64,000 bases of DNA from an uncultured bacterium (GTDB lineage: Bacteria > CAIWAD01): assembly GCA_903910645.1 (NCBI GenBank), contig CAIWAD010000158.1:1-64000 (forward strand), in the 5' to 3' direction. The notes under the pieces were generated by a model. That model was not told the origin of the DNA. It was given only the letters and a program-made list of their open reading frames with translations, and made no database searches. The first letter of the stretch is position 1; each line of letters opens with the position of its first letter. Below are positions 30,053-39,887 of the stretch, one piece after another. A program made the translations under genes and the position numbers.

Positions 30053-33000
30053 CTAAAAATCGGTGCCCAGGGTCAGCACGAATTGCGGCCCCAGGGGATT
30101 GCCATCCCAGCGTGTGCGCCAGGCCCAGTCCATTTTCAACAAGGCCATGCCGGCATCCACGCGAATGCCCCAGCCATAGCTCATGAGCAGGTCCTCCAGG
30201 TGGCCCGCTTCATCCACCGCGCGCCAGGAACCGTCCTGGTCCCAGGCGCCGCCCACATCCGTGAACACCACGCCACGCAGGTCCTGCCACACAATGGTCA
30301 GGGGCCAGCCCGTCACCAGATAACGCAGCACGGGTACGCGCAGCTCCACATTGCCCATGAGATAGCGGTCGCCTTCCCGCTGGTAAAGGGCCGCGCCGCG
30401 AAGTGGCTGCACCAGTCTGGAGTAGTAGAGCTCCTGGATCCCGCTGCGCAATTTGTTTGTGCGCTGATCCTCCAGACGGCGGAAATACTGCGTGTTGATC
30501 CAATTGCGCGCGCCGCCCAGGAAGAAGCGTTGGGGCGTGGAGCCGTCACTCAGGCCACCCGCCACGCGCAGCGCCAACTGCACATCCTGGTTCAGTCGCA
30601 GGTAGCGGCGCAGATCCAGTTCCAGGGTATGGAAGTTGTTGCCCGCGTCCGCCCCTCCACGCACAGGGAAGCCTCTGGTGTAGCCCACATTCCCGCGCCA
30701 GCCATTCACCGGGCCGGTGGCCCCCCACAGGGTGTTGTCGAATATCCACGACAAGCCGCCCGTGAGGAAGCGGCCGCTCTGGTATTCACCATAAACCGGC
30801 GTGCCATAGGCGTCTTCCTTGTAGTCTCCAACGTTCAGGCTGTCACGATCCACCAGGGTCCAGCGGCTGTCCAGCTGCAGGCGGCTGAAACGCGAGAAGG
30901 GCCAGGACACGCTGCCTTCCAGGCCGGCCAGACCGTCCCGGTAGTAGCGATCCTGCACTTCGCCCTGCAGGTAGTGCACATAGCGGAATGCGCCACCCAC
31001 CCAACGCAAGCGGCGGGCGTTGTATTCGTAGTAGGTGTAGATGTTCGAGAACTCGATGCGGTTGTAGAAGTTCAGGTAGGCATACAGGGTGTGGTTGCCC
31101 AGCAGGTCGCTGAACACCAGCTGACTCACGCCCTGGAAGCCGAAGATGTCATCGTATTGGGCGCTGGCCTGGCTCATGTCCGGGCTCAGGCGCAGTTTGT
31201 AGGGGCGTGGCACGAAGTTGCCCTGGGCATCCACGCGGGGCGCTTCCACGCCCACTTTCAATCCCAGGTCCTCCTCACGCGATCGGCGGTTCATCCACCG
31301 CTGATAGCTTTCGGTGCCGAACTCGCCCAGGTCGCTGAAGTCCACCTGGCGCCAGCGTTCGTCCTCGCCTTTCAAGTCCGGCGCTTCGTGGCGAGGAGCC
31401 TCCTCGCGGCGGCTGCGCACCCGGTTGAAGGGAAGCAGGGCGCTGTCGTCCTCAGGCATGGGGCCCAGGCGCTCCAGACGGCGGATATCCTTGTGCAGGT
31501 ACACATCATAGCCGCCCTGCTCGAAACTGGAAAAGAGCAGGCGTCCTTCCCGGGACAGGCTGGGTTGGAAAATGCCTGTCACCATGTTGGTGCGCCGCTC
31601 GGGCAGGCTCAGGCTCGTATCCGCCGAGGCGGGAAGGCTCCACAGATTCCACGCTCCACCCACATCGCTGATGAACAGGATCTCGTCCGCCACGGGAGAC
31701 CACACCGGCGTGCGCTTGCCATAAGGCGAACGGGTAAGGCGCCGCAGGCTCAGTCCCACGCTGCTGTCCGCCAGAAAGGCCTCCACATTGGCCAGGTAGA
31801 TTTCATCCTTGGGCAGGCGCGAGGCCAGGGGCAGGGCTTGGGTATCCCGCCCCAAGTCGTCTCCACGATCGCTGACAAAGAGCAGCTGGCGGCCATCGGG
31901 GCTGAAGGAAGGATCACTGTCGCTGTGGCGGTCCCGGGTAAGGGGACGGGCCTGACCGCTTTCCACATCCAGCAGCCAGATGTCGCTGCGTCCCTCCTGC
32001 TGGGCCACGAAGGCGATGTGGCGGCCATCGGGGCTGAACGCCGGACTGAACAGACCCTTCAATCCAAAAGTCCAGCGCTGAAGGATGCGGCCATCCCGGG
32101 CGTCCAGCAGGAAGAGGGCGTCCTCCGCCCCGGCCTTGGAGGCGAAAGCGATGCGCTCACCGTCCGGCGCCCAGGAGATTCCCGGCTGCAGCCAGTGCAG
32201 CTCCTCGAAATTCCCTGATTGCTGGCCCCCCAGCAGGCGGCGGGGCTTCTCCGGTTGGGTGATGTGCGCCAGGTAAAGGTCGAAGTAGCCCGTGCGGTCG
32301 CTGAGGTAGACCATGCGGTCCCCATCAGGGCTGATGGCCGGGCTGTTGTTGACGAAGTTGCCCAGGCGCGTGTGGTCAGTCACGGCATCGGCGAAGTCCC
32401 GGGCGCGGCGGCGATCCTGCACGCCGGGCCAGTAGAGTCGTTTCAAATAGTCCTTCCACTGGCGCGAGAGCTCCTCCAACCCGAAGCCCAGGCTGCTCTC
32501 CAGGCCGCGCTCCACGCTGCGCAGACTGCGCACCTTGTGGTTCAGCAGGGCGATGCGCTCCCGCCCGAACTCGTCTTCCAGGTAGCAGAAGACGCTTTGC
32601 CCGCCCTTGTAGGCCAGGAAGCCCCCCAGGTAGGGGATGTCCGGCAGGTAGCCCGAAGTGACAGCGTCGGCCATGAACATGTTGGCCTCGCGGTCCCAGC
32701 CGCCCCGGCTGGTGTACTCGCTGGAGCCCTCCACGAACCACAGCGGCAGGGGAAAACGGATGACTCCCGCCAGCACGCGATCCCCATAGAACATGGCCAG
32801 CTGGAACGCGTGGTTCAGCTCGTGGTGGATCACATGGCGGTAGGCTTCCCAGTCCCCCTGGAAAGGGACCACCACGCGGTTGCGGTAGAACTCGGTGAAG
32901 CCGCCCACGCTCTCGGGCACCACGCCGCCGGTGAGGTTGGTGCCGGAAAAATCGTTGTGGCCCTGGTAGGTGACAATGGTGATGCGCTCGCCCTGGGGCA

Positions 33001-33256
33001 GTTCCCAGTTGTAGTCCCGGGTGAGCAGCACATAGGCGCTGTCCGCCGTGCGGGCGGTGAACACCGCCTGGTCGTAACCGCCCTGGTAGTAGTAGATGTC
33101 GAAGTGGTCGGTCTGGATGTAGGACCAGTCCTTCACCCCGTACTGCACCTTGTTCTGGCCAAAGTCCTGGCCCAGGGCGTAGGGGGCCCAGGCCATCAGG
33201 ACGGCCACCAGAAAAATCAGCAGGACACGGCTTGGCGATGGGCGCATGGAACTCAT
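30053..33256 (-). CDS. peptidase MA-like / TolB-type beta-propeller / outer-membrane barrel fusion (copy A)
   Basis: VIHHELNHAFQ...LWFVEGSSEYTSRG zinc motif; repeated SPDGxxxxFxSDR propeller blades; C-terminal BamA-like barrel ending in LGTDF. Confidence 0.85.
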   Translation of the reverse strand: MSSMRPSPSRVLLIFLVAVLMAWAPYALGQDFGQNKVQYGVKDWSYIQTDHFDIYYYQGGYDQAVFTARTADSAYVLLTRDYNWELPQGERITIVTYQGHNDFSGTNLTGGVVPESVGGFTEFYRNRVVVPFQGDWEAYRHVIHHELNHAFQLAMFYGDRVLAGVIRFPLPLWFVEGSSEYTSRGGWDREANMFMADAVTSGYLPDIPYLGGFLAYKGGQSVFCYLEDEFGRERIALLNHKVRSLRSVERGLESSLGFGLEELSRQWKDYLKRLYWPGVQDRRRARDFADAVTDHTRLGNFVNNSPAISPDGDRMVYLSDRTGYFDLYLAHITQPEKPRRLLGGQQSGNFEELHWLQPGISWAPDGERIAFASKAGAEDALFLLDARDGRILQRWTFGLKGLFSPAFSPDGRHIAFVAQQEGRSDIWLLDVESGQARPLTRDRHSDSDPSFSPDGRQLLFVSDRGDDLGRDTQALPLASRLPKDEIYLANVEAFLADSSVGLSLRRLTRSPYGKRTPVWSPVADEILFISDVGGAWNLWSLPASADTSLSLPERRTNMVTGIFQPSLSREGRLLFSSFEQGGYDVYLHKDIRRLERLGPMPEDDSALLPFNRVRSRREEAPRHEAPDLKGEDERWRQVDFSDLGEFGTESYQRWMNRRSREEDLGLKVGVEAPRVDAQGNFVPRPYKLRLSPDMSQASAQYDDIFGFQGVSQLVFSDLLGNHTLYAYLNFYNRIEFSNIYTYYEYNARRLRWVGGAFRYVHYLQGEVQDRYYRDGLAGLEGSVSWPFSRFSRLQLDSRWTLVDRDSLNVGDYKEDAYGTPVYGEYQSGRFLTGGLSWIFDNTLWGATGPVNGWRGNVGYTRGFPVRGGADAGNNFHTLELDLRRYLRLNQDVQLALRVAGGLSDGSTPQRFFLGGARNWINTQYFRRLEDQRTNKLRSGIQELYYSRLVQPLRGAALYQREGDRYLMGNVELRVPVLRYLVTGWPLTIVWQDLRGVVFTDVGGAWDQDGSWRAVDEAGHLEDLLMSYGWGIRVDAGMALLKMDWAWRTRWDGNPLGPQFVLTLGTDF

Positions 33257-33268
33257 GGGGCGCTTTCT

Positions 33269-33895
33269 TCAGTTCCGCCGCGGCAGGGCCAATGCCCGTT
33301 GGCGCAGCGCATCCAGCAACTGGGCGAAGAGGCGATCCTCATCACCATCATTGTGCAAGACCAGCCCGGCGTGGCAGGCCATGGCATCCTGCGTCCACTG
33401 GCGCTGCAGACGCTCACGGGCCTCGTCCTGCGACAATCCCAGGCGCAGGGCCGCCCGGGCCAGACGCACCTCGTCCGGGGCCCGCACCAACCACAACTCG
33501 TCAAAGGCATCCTGGATGCCCCATTCCAACACCAGGGCCGCATCCAGGAAAAGGGCAAGTTGCGGCCGGTCGTCCAAGGCCCTCTGCTCTTCCTGAAGCC
33601 GCTCCAACAGACGCCTGTGAAGGTAAGGAAAGACCCGTGCGTTGAGGGCCTGCAGGGCTTCGGCGGAGGCGAAGGCGCGGCGTCCCAGGGCGGCGCGATC
33701 CAGGCGGCCCTCAACATCCAGGATCGCCCTCCCGAAATGATCGGCCAGCTCCCCAACCAATGCGGCGTTGCCCTCCAGCAGATGGCGGCCCTCCAGATCC
33801 GCATCCACCACCGGGTGGCCGGCCTGACGAAGCCAGGAGGCCAGCAAGCTCTTGCCAGCCCCCATCCCCCCGGTGATGGCAATGCGCCGCGCCAT
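33269..33895 (-). CDS. coaE: dephospho-CoA kinase
   Basis: IAITGGMGAGKSLLASWLRQAGHPVVDADLEGRHLL. Confidence 0.9.
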   Translation of the reverse strand: MARRIAITGGMGAGKSLLASWLRQAGHPVVDADLEGRHLLEGNAALVGELADHFGRAILDVEGRLDRAALGRRAFASAEALQALNARVFPYLHRRLLERLQEEQRALDDRPQLALFLDAALVLEWGIQDAFDELWLVRAPDEVRLARAALRLGLSQDEARERLQRQWTQDAMACHAGLVLHNDGDEDRLFAQLLDALRQRALALPRRN

Positions 33896-33898
33896 GGG

Positions 33899-34885
33899 CT
33901 AACTCCCGCAACTGTCCAGACGGGCCGCCAACTGGGAAAGGCCCTGACCCCTCCCCGCCGGCGCGGCTTCCCGCACCCAGGCCAGAGTGTCCAGCGTCGT
34001 CTCCTCCAGGCTGCGCTGGATCCAGCCGGCGTCCCGGGCAGACCGGGTGTCCAGGTCGAAGGTGTTGTGGGAATGTTCGGGCAACCACAAGGGGCATTCG
34101 GACCAGGGGCGGATGCCCGCCTTCCTCCACTGCTCGGCGGATTGGACGATGGGATCCAGCCCAGGCGCCAGACAGGCCGCCATGCGCTGCCACACTTCCA
34201 TCAGCGGCAGGGCGGGATCCGGCCCCGCCACATGCACGGCGCCCTCCGCCCCTTCCTCCAGCACATGCAGGCAGAAGGACGCCAGATCCCGCACATCCAG
34301 CCATTGGACAGGCTGCTGTCCCGCATCCGGCCAGCGCGGGGACCTGCCTTCCCGGGCGCAGGCATCCAGCTCCCGCACCCACCAGGCGAAGCGCTCGCTG
34401 GGATCCTCCGGCCCCACAATCAGGCCCGGGCGCACCACCAGCGCGCGATCCTCCAGCTCCTCCTGGACCATGTCCTCGCACATGGCTTTCAGCGCGCCGT
34501 AATGCTCGGCCAGTTCCGCGTGGGGATCCACTGGCGGCAGCAGGGGAGACTCCTCCGTCCCGCGGGGGGACATGGGCTCCTGGTACACGCTGATGGTGGA
34601 CACCAGCAGGTAGGCGCCGCAGCGCTCACCCAGCAGGTCCAGCGCTGCCTCCAGATCGGCGGGGCGATAGGCGCAGGTGTCCACAATGGCGTCCCAGTCC
34701 TGGGAAGCCAGTGGGCGCAAGTCCTCGGCCCGATGACGGTCGCCCTGCACCCAAGCAACACCCTCCACTGGGCCGGGCTTCTGGTGTCCGCGGGTAAGAC
34801 AGGTCAGCTCCCATCCCTTGGACAGGGCCTCCCGGGCCAAGGCCCGCCCCAGAAACACGCCTCCACCGAGCATGAGCAGCTTCAT
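33899..34885 (-). CDS. NAD-dependent epimerase/dehydratase family protein
   Basis: MKLLMLGGGVFLGRALAREALSKGWELTCLTRG Rossmann motif; YLLVSTISVYQE. Confidence 0.85.
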   Translation of the reverse strand: MKLLMLGGGVFLGRALAREALSKGWELTCLTRGHQKPGPVEGVAWVQGDRHRAEDLRPLASQDWDAIVDTCAYRPADLEAALDLLGERCGAYLLVSTISVYQEPMSPRGTEESPLLPPVDPHAELAEHYGALKAMCEDMVQEELEDRALVVRPGLIVGPEDPSERFAWWVRELDACAREGRSPRWPDAGQQPVQWLDVRDLASFCLHVLEEGAEGAVHVAGPDPALPLMEVWQRMAACLAPGLDPIVQSAEQWRKAGIRPWSECPLWLPEHSHNTFDLDTRSARDAGWIQRSLEETTLDTLAWVREAAPAGRGQGLSQLAARLDSCGS

Positions 34886-34900
34886 GGTTCCACCTCGTGA

Positions 34901-35803
34901 TTACCGTTCCAGCAGAGCTTCCAGTTCCTTGTCGCGCAGGCCTTCCAGGGCCTCCGCCGCCTCGCGACGCAGAGCGCGCGGGGCATCCTTCAATTGGGCC
35001 AGCAAGGCCTGGCGGCCCTCCGCGCAGCGGGACAGCGCCAGACCCAGCCATGCCGCACGCCGTGCGTGGGGAAGCACAGCTTCGTCCAGCAAGGCCCACA
35101 GCAACAGCGCGCCGGGGGCACCGCCCTGTTCGCCCAGCGCAATGGCCGCCGCCTCGCGGGTCTCCGGACGCCCCAGACGCAGCGCCGTGGCCACCAGTTG
35201 AAACGCGCTGTCATTGTCCCGCTCAAGCAGGCCCTGGAAGAGGTCCAGCTGCAGGTCCATGCTTTCCACATCCGCCACGGCTCGGTGGGCCAGCAAGGGC
35301 AAGGCCCACAGTTCGGGCGCCTCCCGCAGGGCCCGCACAGCGCCCTGGCGGCACTCCGGTTCCGCGTCCGCCAACAGGGCAGCCAGCGCCACGGCACCAC
35401 GGGGATCGCCACAGCGCACGAAACCCAGGGCGCAGCGTCCGCGCAGCGCGGCGGCGGCATCCACGCGCCCGCCCCACACGGCTTCCCATTGCACCGTTTG
35501 CAGACCGCTCCACCAGGGCTCGCTCTGAGGCCACTCCACTTCCAGCAAGGCATCCGCCAGCGCCAGGCGCCCCAGGCAACCAGGGTCCACCTTGGCGCCA
35601 TCCACACCCAGTCGCTCAAAGGCGTCCACCGCCAGATGCTCCCATCCCGGGTACTCTTGCTGGCGCAGGAAGCCTGCCGCCCGGGCCACCGCCGCGCCTG
35701 GCGCCTTGGCCAGCGCCTCCTGGCAAAGGGTCAGCCGCTGGGACGCTTCCCCGTCACGAGCCGCATCCAGCCGCGCCAGCCATTGCTCAAGCCTGCTTGC
35801 CAT
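34901..35803 (-). CDS. HEAT-repeat-like protein
   Basis: Tandem helical repeats such as ALLADAEPECRQGAVRALREAPEL and LGRPETREAAAIALGEQGG. Confidence 0.7.
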   Translation of the reverse strand: MASRLEQWLARLDAARDGEASQRLTLCQEALAKAPGAAVARAAGFLRQQEYPGWEHLAVDAFERLGVDGAKVDPGCLGRLALADALLEVEWPQSEPWWSGLQTVQWEAVWGGRVDAAAALRGRCALGFVRCGDPRGAVALAALLADAEPECRQGAVRALREAPELWALPLLAHRAVADVESMDLQLDLFQGLLERDNDSAFQLVATALRLGRPETREAAAIALGEQGGAPGALLLWALLDEAVLPHARRAAWLGLALSRCAEGRQALLAQLKDAPRALRREAAEALEGLRDKELEALLER

Positions 35804-36273
35804 TAGCGGTCCACAGCGGATGATTTGCCGGAGGCTGTTTGCAGAGCGCGAACCGGGCCGAACACTGCATGGATGTCCCTTCCCTTGGAGAAACAGCCAT
35901 GCCGCACCTTGACGCAGCACCACTGCGGCGCGGCACCCTGCGCTGGATGGCATTGACTCATCATCAGGCTCATCCTTTGAATCCGCCCTCTAGTCATCCA
36001 CCCGCCCCTGGATCCTGATCTGGCTGGAAAGGTCACACATGGGCCAGGGCCACGGAAGGGCACGGCCACTCCGGCAGCCTTGTTTTCCGCTTAACTTTTC
36101 ACTTCTTGGGGCATCAATGGAGACGACCATGGGCACCGCCCTTCACTTCGCATTCAACAGGACCCCCTTCACCGGCCACACCTGAGGCGGCCCGGCGGCG
36201 GCGAGTTCGACCCCACTTAACATCTGACGCCCTCCCCGCTCCTTGAGACGCGGAGGCGTCCCAAGGAGGCATC

Positions 36274-37554
36274 ATGTCCACCGATTATCATCCCATGTGG
36301 CAGGAACTGGGCCTGGACCTGGACGCGCACGATGCGCTGCTGGGCGTGCTGGGACCGCTCTATGAGAAGACCTTTCTGACCCAGCCCAACCGGCCCCAAG
36401 GCATGGACTACTTCAACTTCGTCATGAGCGAAGTGCACGGGCTGCGCGTGAAAGAGCTGCTGGACCACAAGGAGAAGGGCGGCTTCGTGACGGGCACCTT
36501 CTGCACCTTCGTGCCCGAGGAGCTGGTGCTGGCGGCGGGCGGCATTTGCGTGGGGCTCTGCGCCGGTGCCGAGTGGAGCACGCCCGAAGTGGACGCCCTG
36601 TTGCCGCGCACCACCTGCGCCCTCATCAAGGGCGCCTTCGGCTTCGCCTCCGCCAGGGTCTGTCCTTATCTGGCCGCCAGCGATCTGGTGGTGGGCGAGA
36701 ACACCTGTGATGGCAAGAAGAAGGCCTGGGAGAGCTTTCACCGCTTCGTGAAGGAACTCCATGTGATGGACATGCCCCAGGTGAAGAACAGCACCGGCCA
36801 CGCCCTGTTGCGTGAGCAGTACGGCATCCTGCTGAAGAAGCTGGAGGATGTGGGAGGCCGCAAGGTCACACCGGAGGCGCTTGAGGGGGCCATTTCCACC
36901 GTGAACGCCAAGCGCCGCGCCCTGGCCCGCTTGACCGTGCTGCGCCAGGCCAATCCCGCCCCCATCAGCGGCCTGGACGCCCTGCTGGTGCAGCAGGTCT
37001 CTTTCTACGACGATCCGGTGCGCTTCACTGCCAGTGTGGAAGCCCTGTGCGACGAGCTGGAGGAGCGCGTGCGCCAGGGCAAGGGCGTGCACGAAGGCCG
37101 CCGTCCGCGCCTGCTCATGAGCGGCTGTCCCATGGCGGTACCCAACTGGAAGCTGCCCCACATCGTGGAGCAGGCCGGCGCCATCATCGTGGGTGAGGAG
37201 AGCTGCATTGGCACTCGTGGCTTGCGCAACGAGGTGCGCCAGGGAAGCGGGGGCCTGGATGCACAGCTTGAGGCCCTTACCGAACGCTACTTCGCCATTG
37301 ACTGCGCCATCTTCTCGCCCAATCCCGAGCGCCAGGAGCATGTGGTGGACATGAGCGCCACCCAGCAGGCAGATGGTGTCATCCACTTCAGCCTGCCCTT
37401 CTGCACACCCTACCAGAGTGAAGCCCTGCGCATGGAACCCGCATTGGAAGCGGGCGGCCTGCCGGTGCTGCGCATTGACACGGACTACAGTCCGGAGGAC
37501 GCGGGGCAGCTGTCCACCCGGGTGGAAGCATTCCTGGAACGGTTGGAGGCTTGA
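36274..37554 (+). CDS. 2-hydroxyacyl-CoA dehydratase family protein, double-cubane-cluster reductase type
   Basis: GTFCTFVPEELVLAAGGICVGLC, TTCALIKGAFGF, VVGENTCDGKKKAWE, SGCPMAVPNWKLPHIVEQAGAIIVGEESC. Confidence 0.88.
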   Translation: MSTDYHPMWQELGLDLDAHDALLGVLGPLYEKTFLTQPNRPQGMDYFNFVMSEVHGLRVKELLDHKEKGGFVTGTFCTFVPEELVLAAGGICVGLCAGAEWSTPEVDALLPRTTCALIKGAFGFASARVCPYLAASDLVVGENTCDGKKKAWESFHRFVKELHVMDMPQVKNSTGHALLREQYGILLKKLEDVGGRKVTPEALEGAISTVNAKRRALARLTVLRQANPAPISGLDALLVQQVSFYDDPVRFTASVEALCDELEERVRQGKGVHEGRRPRLLMSGCPMAVPNWKLPHIVEQAGAIIVGEESCIGTRGLRNEVRQGSGGLDAQLEALTERYFAIDCAIFSPNPERQEHVVDMSATQQADGVIHFSLPFCTPYQSEALRMEPALEAGGLPVLRIDTDYSPEDAGQLSTRVEAFLERLEA

Positions 37555-38300
37555 TGCGCCGCCTGGGCCTGGACATGGGTTCCCGCGCCGTGAAGGTGGC
37601 CCTGCTGGAGGACTCCCGGCCCCCGGTGCTCAAATGGGCGCCGGGGGGCTGGGATCCCGTGCAGGTGGCGCTGGATCTGTTGCGGGGTGAATCCTGGGAC
37701 CACATGGCGGTGACGGGCTACGGGCGTCAGCTGGGCGCCCGCCACTTCTCCTGCCCTTCGTTGACCGAACTGAAGGCCGTGGCGCTGGGGGCGGCCCACC
37801 TGCACCCGGAAGCCCGGGGCGTGGTGGATGTGGGGGGACAGGACACCAAGGCCTTGGCACTGGATGCCCGTGGCCGCATGCAAAAGTTCACCATGAACGA
37901 CCGTTGCGCCGCGGGAACTGGGCGCTTTCTGGAGGTGATGGCCACGGCCATGGGCCTGCGCATGGACGAGTTCGTGACCACGGCCCTGGGCGCAGGGGAA
38001 GCCGAGCAGCTGAGCAGTCTGTGCGCGGTGTTCGCCGAGTCGGAGGTGGTGTCGGCCATTGGGCGCGGTGCGCCCAGGGAAAGCCTGGCCCTGGGCATTC
38101 ACCGCAGCGTGGCCCAGCGCATTGTCTCCATGGTTCGTGCGCTGGGTCTGGAAGGTCCGCTGCTGTTCACCGGCGGAGGCGCCCTTAACGCCTGTCTGGC
38201 GCGGGAAATGCGGCAAGGGGGCCTGGAGCTGCTGGACACGGCCCATCCCCAACATGTGGCCGCCCTGGGCTGCGCCTTGTCCATTGTGGAGGAGTCTTAG
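37551..38300 (+). CDS. acyl-CoA dehydratase activase (HgdC/BadF-type ATPase)
   Basis: LGLDMGSRAVKVALL, VVDVGGQDTKALALD, MNDRCAAGTGRFLEVMATAMG, CAVFAESEVVS, FTGGGALN. Confidence 0.93.
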   Translation: MMRRLGLDMGSRAVKVALLEDSRPPVLKWAPGGWDPVQVALDLLRGESWDHMAVTGYGRQLGARHFSCPSLTELKAVALGAAHLHPEARGVVDVGGQDTKALALDARGRMQKFTMNDRCAAGTGRFLEVMATAMGLRMDEFVTTALGAGEAEQLSSLCAVFAESEVVSAIGRGAPRESLALGIHRSVAQRIVSMVRALGLEGPLLFTGGGALNACLAREMRQGGLELLDTAHPQHVAALGCALSIVEES

Positions 38301-38351
38301 GGCGCTGAATCAAGACACCGCTCCAGAACCCAGGCCCACTACTGGCGAAGT

Positions 38352-38372
38352 CGTCTTCACCGGCAGAAGACG
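38352..38372. terminator. weak candidate hairpin between convergent genes
   Basis: CGTCTTC-ACCGGCA-GAAGACG perfect 7-bp stem; no clear U-run. Confidence 0.35.
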
Positions 38373-38377
38373 GTGGA

Positions 38378-38788
38378 CTAAAGGGTCAGCTCCACTTTCA
38401 GGCGCTCCGGACCTTCGAAAAAAAGGGCCAGGCTGTCCACACCGCCGGCATGGGGATGGCGCTCCGCATAAAGCAGGTTCCAGCCGCGCTGCTGAATCTC
38501 CTGCGTCAGGCTTTCCACCTGCTCCCGGTCCCGGGCCTGGAAGGCCAGATGGTTCAGGCCTGGTCGGCAGCGGTGGAAAGGCGCATCCAGCACAGTGGCC
38601 TGGCAGAAAACCAGATAGCAGCCGCCATGGCGCCAGCTGAAGCCCTCCGCCCAGTCCTGATAGGGCTCCCAGCCCAACTGGCCAAGCCACCAGGACCAGA
38701 AGTCCCGGGCCAGGGCCAAATTGGTCACATACATCTCCACATGGTGCAAGGCACCGGGACCGGGTTCGGGGCTGGATTGCGCATGCAT
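38378..38788 (-). CDS. VOC (glyoxalase/bleomycin resistance) family protein
   Basis: ALHHVEMYVTNLALARDFWSWWLGQLGWEPYQ...GLNHLAFQARDREQVE. Confidence 0.88.
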   Translation of the reverse strand: MHAQSSPEPGPGALHHVEMYVTNLALARDFWSWWLGQLGWEPYQDWAEGFSWRHGGCYLVFCQATVLDAPFHRCRPGLNHLAFQARDREQVESLTQEIQQRGWNLLYAERHPHAGGVDSLALFFEGPERLKVELTL

Positions 38789-39666
38789 CACAAAGCGTCC
38801 TCCGGCCAACCGCGCACCACCACCAGCTCCAGGGCCTCACGGCCAAGGCTCCGCCAGCCGCGCTGGGCGCCGCCCTCCACCAGGGCCGCATCCCCCGCCT
38901 CCAGCAAGTGAAGGCCACCATCCACATGCAACTCCCCTTTGCCACCCAGCACCCAGAAGAGGGCGCGGTCGGGCACGGCATGAGGTGGCAGGGCCGCTCC
39001 CGTCTCCAAACTCACACGGATCAGGCGCCGGGGGCCATCCACACCCAGACGAAAGCCAAGGATGCCCGGCTCGTTTAGCACGCGCTGGGCGTCCACACCC
39101 CGCAGGACACGCAATCCAGTCCCTTCCTGCACTGGCAGTTGCGGCAGATAGCGTTCCTTCAGCACGGCCAGATGGTGGCAGGCATGGCCGGCCATCATCC
39201 AGGCCAGTTGACGCACACTGTAAGCCCTGTCCTCCACCTGGCCCCGCCTCTCCCAGGCCTCCACAGGAAGGCGATCCAGCAGGTCCACCACCAGGCGGCG
39301 CTGCAGGCTCCAGCGCCCCAGCTCGGCGGCGAGATCCGGCTCCCACAAGGCGGCAAAGGCGTCCTCGTCATAGGCGGGCTGGGGACCCCCATCGCCACGG
39401 GCGGCGCGCAGCAGGCGCTCCAGCAGGACCAACTCGCTATCGGCCATGTGCCCCATCAGGCGGGCCAGACTCCACTTGCCCGGCGCATAAGTCCAGTGGT
39501 CATGGATTCCCGCCAACCCACCCAGGGCCAGGCGCCACTCGCTTCGCTGTCCGTCCAGGATGCGGCGAACATCCCCAAGGGGACATTGGGACAAATAGCC
39601 TTGCCACGCGGCCGGGCCTTCTCCAGGCTGAGGCGCCTGGCAGGCCGGATGCAGTGTTTCTGTCAT
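38788..39666 (-). CDS. DinB-like four-helix domain fused to C-terminal cupin-like domain
   Basis: APGKWSLARLMGHMADSELVLLERLLRAARGD...MAGHACHHLAVLKERY then LFWVLGGKGELHVDGGLHLLEAGDAALVEGG. Confidence 0.8.
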   Translation of the reverse strand: MTETLHPACQAPQPGEGPAAWQGYLSQCPLGDVRRILDGQRSEWRLALGGLAGIHDHWTYAPGKWSLARLMGHMADSELVLLERLLRAARGDGGPQPAYDEDAFAALWEPDLAAELGRWSLQRRLVVDLLDRLPVEAWERRGQVEDRAYSVRQLAWMMAGHACHHLAVLKERYLPQLPVQEGTGLRVLRGVDAQRVLNEPGILGFRLGVDGPRRLIRVSLETGAALPPHAVPDRALFWVLGGKGELHVDGGLHLLEAGDAALVEGGAQRGWRSLGREALELVVVRGWPEDAL

Positions 39667-39738
39667 GTTGAGTCCCCCGTTATTCCCACCACCACTCTTG
39701 TATTCAAGTCACGGATGCGTTCCGCGATCCGCCGGCGC

Positions 39739-39801
39739 TGTCATCCCAGCGAAAACTGGGATCTCTTGTCCGCATGGACTCCCGCGTTCGCGGGAATGAC
39801 A
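39739..39801. repeat. 63-bp interspersed inverted-repeat element, copy 2
   Basis: TGTCATCCCAGCGAAAACTGGGATC...GACTCCCGCGTTCGCGGGAATGACA; opposite orientation to copy 1. Confidence 0.75.
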
Positions 39802-39887
39802 GGCCCGTGTCCCCTTGCTAGGCCCAGCAGCTCTCGTTCTCCAGCCTTGAGTACTAGGCGGTTTCAGTCCATTGAAAACGGTGGCGC

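Noticed and set aside
27970-35806. Long plus-strand ORFs (738, 835 and 893 aa and others) opposite the M16C, propeller, coaE, SDR and HEAT genes
   Set aside because: High-GC antisense shadow ORFs: repetitive H/Q/G/A-rich translations with no domain motifs, while the minus strand has recognisable families.
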